DNA from: an uncultured Anaerolineales bacterium
GTDB taxonomy: Bacteria > Chloroflexota > Anaerolineae > Anaerolineales > UBA11657
Assembly (NCBI GenBank): GCA_913031335.1
Contig: CAJWGI010000120.1
Span: 1-5,013, forward strand
Length of the DNA stretch: 5,013 nt
Direction: 5' to 3'
Part shown: in pieces, positions 1 through 5,013 of the stretch
How the letters are laid out: the number at the start of each line of letters is the position of its first letter
Numbering within the stretch: the first letter of the stretch is position 1
Made by a program: the position numbers and the translations under genes
The notes under the pieces: generated by a model
Told to the model about the DNA's origin: nothing
What the model saw: the letters and a program-made list of their open reading frames with translations, nothing else
Databases searched by the model: none

Positions 1-1385
1 CCCCGGGGGTGGCCGTCTTCGGGCCCTTTGGCGGTTGCGTCGATGCCACTCTTTCCCCCGCAGGAGTGTGCGCTCGCGGCGTGATCCAGATGGTCAACCG
101 GCCCCTCCACCAGCAGCGCGTCCCGCTTCCAATCCACGTTTCCCAGCGCCTGCCAGGCCACCTGCGCGGGGTCATGGATGTCCACCCACTCATCCACAAC
201 CACAATCGCTTTTGCCAGCATCAGCAACCCCAGCCCCCAGATTCCGTACATCACTTTGCGCGCATGGCCGGGGTAGCGCTTGCGGATTTTCACAATCACC
301 AGATTGTGGAACACGCCCTCCGGCGGCATGTGGTAGTCGATCACCTCAGGCAGGAAAATGCGCAACAGCGGCAGGAAAAGGCGCTCGGTGGCAAGGCCCA
401 TGAAGGTGTCCTCCATCGGGGGAATGCCGACGACCGTGCTCGGATAAATCGGGTCGCGCCTGTGGGTAATGGCAGTGAGGTGAAAGGCGGGGAAGGATTC
501 TACCGGAGTGTAATAACCGGTGTGGTCGCCGAACAGCCCCTCGGAAACCTGATCCTGCGGGTCGACGTAACCCTCCAGGATGAACTCCGCTTGCGCGGGA
601 ACCTGCAGCGGTTGGCTGACGCACTGCACGAACTGCACCGGTTTTCCGCGCAGCCAGCCGGCCAAAAGGTATTCATCGATGTCCGGAGGCAAAGGCGCCG
701 ATGCCGCCCACATGCTGGCGGGGTCGCCGCCGAGCACCGCCGCCGCCGGAATGCGCTGCGCCGCCGCGCACGCCCGACGCTCATGTTCGGCGCCTCCCTT
801 GTGGCGCTGCCAGTGCATCGCCAGTCGGCGGTCATCCAGCAGCTGCAGGCGGTACATACCCACGTTGCGCGCGCCGCTCTCCGGGTCGCAGGTGATGACC
901 TGCACCAGCGTGATGAAACGCCCACCATCGTCGGGCCAGCATTGCAACACCGGCAGCATGTTGACATTGGGATTCTCTGTGACGACCACCTGCTGGCACG
1001 GCCCGCTGCGGGAAACCGAAGGCCCCACCCCGACCGATTTCAACGCCCCCAGCACATCCATTCCGCGAGCAACCACGCTGCCCACTCCCTCGGGCATGCG
1101 AAAATCGAGCAGCTTTGCCAGCCGGTGATTAAGCGCCTCCAGGTTTTCCACTCCGAGCGCCGCCGCCATGCGCCACTGAGAACCAAACAGGTTTATCGCC
1201 ACCGGAATGTCGAAGCCTTCCACGTGCTCGAAGAGGAGCGCTTTGTTGTGCTCGCGTGGGCCCTTGCTCACGCGAGAGGTGATTTCTGTTATTTCAAGGT
1301 CACGGCTGACCGGCGTGCTGATGTGCTTCAACTGCCCGTGCGTTTCCAAATGTCCGATGAACTCACGAAGGTCGCGGAATAGCAT
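1..1385 (-). CDS. ubiD: UbiD-family prenylated-FMN-dependent decarboxylase (3'-truncated by window edge)
   Basis: Reading the minus strand from the ATG at 1385-1383 gives 461 codons with no stop before the window ends. The product is a UbiD-type (de)carboxylase, a family acting on aromatic or alpha,beta-unsaturated acids with prenylated FMN, as in quinone biosynthesis. The N-terminus (MLFRDLREFIGHLE) is typical of the family, which fixes the start. Visible motifs: RNVGMYR at 173-179, with N174 and R179 matching the cofactor/metal and catalytic Asn and Arg of yeast/fungal Fdc1; MHWQRHKGGAEH at 190-201; E238 in DEYLLAG, a likely metal ligand; and EGLFGDHTGYYTP at 282-294, with E282 and D287 matching the Fdc1 Glu pair. 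RRDPIYPSTVVG and GPVDHLDHA near the C-terminus are also family-typical. Members have roughly 480-500 residues, so only the tail is missing. The exact substrate (ubiquinone or menaquinone precursor, or another acid) cannot be read from sequence. A partner prenyltransferase (UbiX) is not in the window. Confidence 0.93.
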   Translation of the reverse strand, partial: MLFRDLREFIGHLETHGQLKHISTPVSRDLEITEITSRVSKGPREHNKALLFEHVEGFDIPVAINLFGSQWRMAAALGVENLEALNHRLAKLLDFRMPEGVGSVVARGMDVLGALKSVGVGPSVSRSGPCQQVVVTENPNVNMLPVLQCWPDDGGRFITLVQVITCDPESGARNVGMYRLQLLDDRRLAMHWQRHKGGAEHERRACAAAQRIPAAAVLGGDPASMWAASAPLPPDIDEYLLAGWLRGKPVQFVQCVSQPLQVPAQAEFILEGYVDPQDQVSEGLFGDHTGYYTPVESFPAFHLTAITHRRDPIYPSTVVGIPPMEDTFMGLATERLFLPLLRIFLPEVIDYHMPPEGVFHNLVIVKIRKRYPGHARKVMYGIWGLGLLMLAKAIVVVDEWVDIHDPAQVAWQALGNVDWKRDALLVEGPVDHLDHAASAHSCGGKSGIDATAKGPEDGHPR

Positions 1386-1391
1386 GTGGGT

Positions 1392-1397
1392 ATTATA
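1392..1397 (-). promoter_or_regulatory. -10 box (TATAAT) of the ubiD promoter; likely leaderless start
   Basis: On the minus strand a perfect TATAAT ends six bases before the ubiD ATG, so transcription would start at or within a base or two of the start codon. No Shine-Dalgarno sequence lies in the fifteen bases upstream of the ATG. No good -35 box is present. The best candidate, TCACAA at 1422-1417, has a long 19-base spacer. Position and perfect match support a promoter, but this is a sequence-only call. Confidence 0.5.
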
Positions 1398-1416
1398 ACG
1401 TGAGTCGCGCTTCGAT

Positions 1417-1447
1417 TTGTGATGAGCGGCGGCAGTTGGGGTACAAT
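1417..1447 (+). promoter_or_regulatory. Candidate promoter for the SHMT-GcvT fusion gene
   Basis: A TACAAT -10 box sits at 1442-1447 and a weak TTGTGA -35-like box (four of six matches to TTGACA) at 1417-1422, with a rather long 19-base spacer. Transcription would begin near 1454, giving a leader of about 35 bases before the ATG at 1490. This is too short for a glycine riboswitch, and none is seen. The -35 region coincides with that of the divergent ubiD promoter, so the two could compete or share a regulator. Confidence 0.4.
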
Positions 1448-1475
1448 AACACGCGATCAGAGCAGCTCATCCTAC

Positions 1476-1479
1476 GGAG
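1476..1479 (+). promoter_or_regulatory. Ribosome binding site (GGAG) that decides the fusion gene's start
   Basis: GGAG lies ten bases before the ATG at 1490. The same frame is open further upstream to a GTG at 1400, but that start would place the promoter and this site inside the coding sequence and add 30 residues with no family resemblance. The ATG at 1490 is therefore preferred. Confidence 0.65.
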
Positions 1480-1489
1480 TAAACCCACT

Positions 1490-4400
1490 ATGTCCGATTT
1501 TCTTTTTCGCGGCACTCTGGCCGACCTCGACCCTACAGTCCACGAGTTAAACCAGATTGAAGCCGAGCGCCAGTACCATAAACTTATTCTGATAGCCTCC
1601 GAAAGTAGCGCTCCGCTGGCCGTACGCGAGGCGCTCAATTCCGCCTTCAACAACCTATATGCTGAGGGCTATCCCGACAACGCCTCGCGCTGGATGCGCG
1701 AGGCCGACATAGTGGACTACACCACCCGGCTGGGACACTACCGCCGCTACGCCGACCCACGCTATTACAAAGGCGTGGAATACTGCGACACCGTCGAGGC
1801 GTTGGCCCGCCGCCGCGGCACAGAACTGTTCGCCAACGAGCGCGTCGGCGCCGACGACATTTACGTCAACGTGCAGGCGCTTTCCGGAGGCCCGGCCAAC
1901 AACGCCGTCTATCATGCCCTGATCACACCGGGCGATACGGTGATGGGCATGGACCTGATGCACGGCGGCCATCTCAGCCACGGCGCGCGCGTCAACCGCT
2001 CCGGTAAATATTACAACAGCGTTCCTTACGGAATCGACCCGGATACGGAGCAAATTGACTATGATGCCGTGCGAGAGCTGGCACGCGAACACAAGCCAAA
2101 ACTGCTCATCGCCGGATATTCCTCCTATCCCTGGGCAGTGGACTGGAATCAATTCCGCAGCATCGCCGATGAAGTGGGCGCGTTTCTGCTGGCCGATATC
2201 GCCCACGTAGCCGGATTGGTGGCTGCCGGAGAATACCCCTCGCCCATCGGCATCGCTGACGTGGTCACATTCACCACGCACAAATCATTGTGCGGCCCGC
2301 GCGGCGCGTGCATCCTCACCACCGACCGCGTACTCGCGCGCAAAATCGACCGCGCCGTCTTCCCCGGCGAGCAGGGTGGCCCCCATCTGAACGCCATGGC
2401 CGCCATCGCCGTGGTCTTTAAGCTTAACCGCGAGCCAGAATTCCGGCAGCTGCAAAAACAGATTCGCGCTAACGCCACACGCATGGCCACGCGTTTCGGC
2501 GAGCACGGTTTCAATGTACCCTTTGGCGGCACGGACACACACCTGCTCAATATAGATTGCAAATCGGTGCGCGGCGCGGGCGGCGCGACACTGATGGGAG
2601 ACTCCGCCAGCCGCATCTTGGACGTGGCCAACGTCGTCGTCAACCGCAACACCATTCCCGGCGACCGCAGCGCGCTCAACCCTTCCGGCCTGCGCCTGGG
2701 CACGGTCTGGCTCACGCAGCGCGGTTTTCGCGAAGCCGAGATTGACGAGCTGACCGACCTGATGGCGCAGCTGCTGCGGGCATGTCGCCCTTACGGCTAC
2801 AGCGGACGGCGTGGGCGCACCCTGCACCGCGCCAAAGTGGATTTTGAGACGCTCAACGCGGTCAAAACGCAGGTGCGCGATCTCTCGCAACGCATGGGTC
2901 TGGACTTTGCGCCCACCACGCACGGCTACCCACATTTCTATTATTCTGACCAGCGCCCCCCAGATTCTGGCATGGTGCAGCTGGAAATCAGCGGCGAGAA
3001 AGCCGAGCGTTTTCTGCAAGTTGCCAGCAGCAACGATGTTAGCGCGCTGCCCATCGGCGAGAGCCAAGCTACCCAAATCTGGCAGGGGGAACGCAAGGCC
3101 GATGGCGTGTTGACCCGCAGCGCTACGGATGCCTTCATGCTGACCATCCCGGCTACCGATTCGGTGTGGGTGAAGACCTGGCTGCGTGACCTTTCGGATG
3201 GCTATGTGACGCTGGATTCCGCCGACTTGCACGCTAAAGCCTCTGGCGCAGTAGCGGTACACGACCGCGGGACGACGGCGGCTGCTCCAACCAAAGCAGT
3301 CGGGCACGCGGTTCAGGCCAAAAAACCTTATTTCAACGGCATCAGCGCCGCCGGGGCAACTTACGGCGCAGCGTTGCCTGAATATAAATGGACCGAGCCT
3401 GAATCCGATGAATTACAGAAAACCGTGCTGAACGAGACTCACCGCGCGTTGGGCGCAAAAATGGTGCCTTTTGGCGGCTGGGATATGCCGGTGTGGTATT
3501 CGTCGATCTCGGAGGAGCACGCCGCGGTGCGCGCCAGCGCGGGGCTATTTGATGTCAGCCACATGGGAGTGTGGGAGGCCAGCGGCGCGACGGCAGCTGA
3601 GTTCCTCGACGCGGTGTGCGCTAACGATGTGGCCGTGCTCGGCAGCGGAAAGTCTCTCTACACGCATTTTCTTGACCCGGATGCAAATGTGGTCGATGAC
3701 CTGCTGGTTTATCGCTGCGCCGCGGAACGCTATTTGATCGTGGTCAACGCCGCCAACGATGCGAAGGACTGGGAGTGGGTGAACGCGGTGCTGGCTGGCA
3801 ACGTGATGGTGGACCGACAACGTCCGGGTGCGCAGACCAACGGGCGCGGGGGCATCCGGCTGCGGGATTTGCGCGACCGCACCGCCGGAGCAGAGATGCG
3901 AGTGGACCTGGCGCTGCAAGGGCCACAGAGCCGCGCAGTGCTGCTGGCGCTCGGCGCGGATAATGCCACGGTTGCGCGCGTGCACGCATTGAAACGCACC
4001 GAGCTGTGTGAGGCGACTCTCGGCGATTTCGATTTGATCGTCTCGCGCACCGGCTACACCGGCGAGCCGCTCGGCTTTGAATTGTTCGTCCATCCCGACC
4101 GCGCGGCCGATTTGTGGAATGAGCTGCTGCAAGCGGGCGAACCATTTGCGCTGCAGCCCTGTGGGCTGGCCGCGCGCGATAGCACGCGCACCGAGGCCGG
4201 GCTGCCGCTTTACGGGCACGAGATGGGTGGCGAGCTGAATTTAGGGGTGGCGGCTGCCGGGTTCGGCGCTTATGTTAAAACGCACAAGCCATGGTTCATC
4301 GGGCGGGCAGCTTATCTGGCGCGCGATGATGGCGGGATGGTGGCGCGGTTCCGCTTCAACGAAAAGGGCGTGCGCATGGCGCATCCTGGCGACCCAGTGG

Positions 4401-4636
4401 TGGATAAGCGCGGGCATGTGATCGGTCAGGTGACCAGTTGCGCCATTGACAGCGAGGGGTATCTACTGGGGCAAGCTTTTGTCGACGCTAAAAATACAAC
4501 GCCCGGCACGCCGCTGGGTGTGTTCCAGTCGGCCAGTGAACATGCAGAGCCGCCACGCGCCACGCTAAAAACGGGCGACCGCGTGCGCCTGAACGATTGG
4601 GCAACGGTGCTGCCACGCTTTATGAAGAAGAAGTAA
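1490..4636 (+). CDS. glyA-gcvT: Serine hydroxymethyltransferase-aminomethyltransferase (GlyA-GcvT) fusion protein
   Basis: A single 1048-residue frame encodes two folate enzymes. Residues 1-440 are SHMT (EC 2.1.2.1), a PLP enzyme interconverting serine and glycine with methylene-THF. Seen here: LIASES at 33-39, YAEGYP at 57-62, MHGGHLSHG at 157-165, the PLP-facing D236 and H239 in ADIAHVAGL, the Schiff-base K265 in TTHKSLCGPRG, and the substrate carboxylate Arg R402 in SGLRLGT. Residues 642-1048 are a full-length T-protein (EC 2.1.2.10): GGWDMPVWY at 662-670, FDVSHMG at 687-693, the Asp pair D736-D737 in VVDDLLVY with the catalytic Asp, GYTGE at 855-859 and ARDSTRTEAGLPLYG at 895-909. Between them, residues 493-593 resemble a partial T-protein, followed by an Ala-rich linker (594-641). 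The SHMT part carries an insertion at 63-90. No signal peptide or membrane segment is seen, so it should be cytosolic. Methylene-THF made by GcvT could feed SHMT directly. Both end domains keep their key residues, so both are probably active (inference). A MaoC gene follows 32 bases downstream. Confidence 0.95.
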   Translation: MSDFLFRGTLADLDPTVHELNQIEAERQYHKLILIASESSAPLAVREALNSAFNNLYAEGYPDNASRWMREADIVDYTTRLGHYRRYADPRYYKGVEYCDTVEALARRRGTELFANERVGADDIYVNVQALSGGPANNAVYHALITPGDTVMGMDLMHGGHLSHGARVNRSGKYYNSVPYGIDPDTEQIDYDAVRELAREHKPKLLIAGYSSYPWAVDWNQFRSIADEVGAFLLADIAHVAGLVAAGEYPSPIGIADVVTFTTHKSLCGPRGACILTTDRVLARKIDRAVFPGEQGGPHLNAMAAIAVVFKLNREPEFRQLQKQIRANATRMATRFGEHGFNVPFGGTDTHLLNIDCKSVRGAGGATLMGDSASRILDVANVVVNRNTIPGDRSALNPSGLRLGTVWLTQRGFREAEIDELTDLMAQLLRACRPYGYSGRRGRTLHRAKVDFETLNAVKTQVRDLSQRMGLDFAPTTHGYPHFYYSDQRPPDSGMVQLEISGEKAERFLQVASSNDVSALPIGESQATQIWQGERKADGVLTRSATDAFMLTIPATDSVWVKTWLRDLSDGYVTLDSADLHAKASGAVAVHDRGTTAAAPTKAVGHAVQAKKPYFNGISAAGATYGAALPEYKWTEPESDELQKTVLNETHRALGAKMVPFGGWDMPVWYSSISEEHAAVRASAGLFDVSHMGVWEASGATAAEFLDAVCANDVAVLGSGKSLYTHFLDPDANVVDDLLVYRCAAERYLIVVNAANDAKDWEWVNAVLAGNVMVDRQRPGAQTNGRGGIRLRDLRDRTAGAEMRVDLALQGPQSRAVLLALGADNATVARVHALKRTELCEATLGDFDLIVSRTGYTGEPLGFELFVHPDRAADLWNELLQAGEPFALQPCGLAARDSTRTEAGLPLYGHEMGGELNLGVAAAGFGAYVKTHKPWFIGRAAYLARDDGGMVARFRFNEKGVRMAHPGDPVVDKRGHVIGQVTSCAIDSEGYLLGQAFVDAKNTTPGTPLGVFQSASEHAEPPRATLKTGDRVRLNDWATVLPRFMKKK
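2966..3268 (+). other. Degenerate GcvT-like middle module within the fusion protein (residues 493-593)
   Basis: This part belongs to neither the SHMT core nor the complete C-terminal GcvT. It aligns without gaps to the start of the C-terminal T-protein at a constant offset of 197 residues: over 493-525, fourteen of 33 positions are identical by my hand alignment (S493, M495, E499, S501, G502, A505, F508, L509, N515, D516, V517, L520, G523, S525). The similarity fades after about residue 565. The FDVSHMG motif is lost (PDSGMVQ here), and the catalytic VDDLLVY is replaced by ADGVLTR, so no aminomethyltransferase activity is expected. A structural spacer or folate-binding remnant is possible. 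A KPYFNG at 612-617 faintly echoes KPWFIG at 933-938 of the complete domain, which might mean the relic once extended further. Confidence 0.6.
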
Positions 4637-4656
4637 GTGTTCCCGCCAACGCACAC

Positions 4657-4662
4657 GGAGGA
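4657..4662 (+). promoter_or_regulatory. Ribosome binding site (GGAGGA) of the MaoC-like gene
   Basis: GGAGGA stands six bases before the ATG at 4669, a strong match at ideal spacing. It lies in the 32-base gap after the fusion gene. That gap holds no hairpin plus T-run and no evident promoter, so read-through from the upstream gene is likely. Confidence 0.75.
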
Positions 4663-4668
4663 ATACCC

Positions 4669-5013
4669 ATGAACTCGACTGAACCACGCGGAATGTACTT
4701 TGAGCAGTTCGAGGTCGGCATGCAGATAGTCAGCCGCGGCCGCACCGTCACCGAGGCCGACATCGTCAACTTCGCTGGACTTTCGGGAGACTACAACCAG
4801 ATTCACACCGATGCAGCCTATGCGGCGGAAACGCCATTTGGGCAGCGCGTGGCCCACGGATTGCTGGGGGTGGCCATCGCCTCCGGACTGGCAGTGCAGA
4901 CCGGTTTTATGAAAGGGACTATTTTGGCGTTCCGCGAGATTGCTGAGTGGAAATTCAGCCGCCCGATACTGATTGGCGATACAATTCACGCACTGCTGCA
5001 GGTGACCGAGACC
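4669..5013 (+). CDS. MaoC-like (R)-specific enoyl-CoA hydratase/dehydratase (3'-truncated by window edge)
   Basis: The first 115 residues of a hot-dog-fold protein of the MaoC family run off the right edge; single-domain members usually have about 140-160 residues. The family adds or removes water at 2-enoyl-CoA / (R)-3-hydroxyacyl-CoA. The N-terminal FEQFEVGMQIVSRGRTVTEADIV stretch is typical. The hydratase motif is seen as SGDYNQIHTD at 39-48, with the catalytic Asp D41 and His H46 and the conserved N43. The usual Pro after that Asn is Gln here, a variant that I believe is common in MaoC-like proteins of unassigned substrate. TPFGQRVAHGLLG at 55-67 and the FSRPILIGDT stretch at 95-104 are also family features. 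The ATG is backed by a strong ribosome binding site. It probably shares a transcript with the SHMT-GcvT gene, but no metabolic link is obvious. Fatty-acid or acyl-CoA substrate is unknown. Confidence 0.9.
   Translation, partial: MNSTEPRGMYFEQFEVGMQIVSRGRTVTEADIVNFAGLSGDYNQIHTDAAYAAETPFGQRVAHGLLGVAIASGLAVQTGFMKGTILAFREIAEWKFSRPILIGDTIHALLQVTET

Noticed and set aside
9..1382. Open plus-strand frame of 457 codons antisense to ubiD
   Set aside because: Its product is His/Arg/Gln-rich and matches no family I know. The minus strand over the same bases encodes a well-conserved UbiD protein with all key motifs. The open frame is a by-product of GC-rich codon use.
1400..1489. N-terminal extension of the fusion protein from a GTG at 1400
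   Set aside because: It would translate through the likely promoter and the GGAG site. The added 30 residues have no similarity to SHMT N-termini, while the ATG at 1490 starts a typical one.
1448..1489. Glycine or THF riboswitch in front of the fusion gene
   Set aside because: The predicted leader is only about 35 bases, far shorter than either aptamer, and no matching conserved core is visible.
2285..3307. Minus-strand frame of 340 codons antisense to the SHMT-GcvT gene
   Set aside because: No recognisable domain. It lies wholly inside a strongly conserved coding sequence, with no clear ribosome binding site or promoter of its own noted.
4637..4668. Intrinsic terminator between the fusion gene and the MaoC gene
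   Set aside because: No GC-rich hairpin followed by a T-run is present in the 32 bases.
4426..4989. Minus-strand frame of 187 codons spanning the fusion gene's end and the MaoC start
   Set aside because: It overlaps two well-supported plus-strand genes and their ribosome binding site, and its translation shows no known domain.

Overview
This is a GC-rich bacterial window with compact gene spacing, Shine-Dalgarno sites on the plus-strand genes and no mobile elements. The phylum cannot be fixed from 5 kb. A serine hydroxymethyltransferase joined to a glycine-cleavage T-protein, next to a UbiD-type decarboxylase and a MaoC-type hydratase, would suit a Chloroflexota (Anaerolineae-like) genome. 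That is a low-confidence guess from memory of similar annotations, not something the sequence proves.

Layout: (1) 1-1385, minus strand: a UbiD-family prenylated-FMN decarboxylase, complete at its N-terminus and running off the left edge with probably only the last few residues missing. The long plus-strand reading frame over the same bases is a shadow. (2) 1386-1489: a divergent promoter region of about 100 bp, with a TATAAT box facing left and a TACAAT box facing right. The left-facing transcript appears to be leaderless. (3) 1490-4636, plus strand: one continuous 1048-residue protein made of an N-terminal SHMT (GlyA) domain, a middle stretch that looks like a decayed partial copy of the T-protein N-terminal region, an Ala-rich linker, and a complete C-terminal aminomethyltransferase (GcvT). 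(4) 4637-4668: a short gap with a strong ribosome binding site. (5) 4669-5013, plus strand: a MaoC-like (R)-specific enoyl-CoA hydratase, cut by the right edge.

How the parts work together: GcvT makes 5,10-methylene-tetrahydrofolate from the aminomethyl group carried on the glycine-cleavage H-protein. SHMT uses the same cofactor to turn a second glycine into serine. A single polypeptide would therefore join glycine breakdown to serine formation (net: two glycines to serine, CO2 and ammonia), or run the reverse flow. The P, L and H proteins are not in the window. The MaoC gene is probably co-transcribed, but its link to one-carbon metabolism is unclear. The UbiD gene is divergent and may be functionally unrelated. 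The most unusual item is the three-part build of the fusion protein, above all the internal GcvT-like relic and a 26-residue insertion in the SHMT active-site region.
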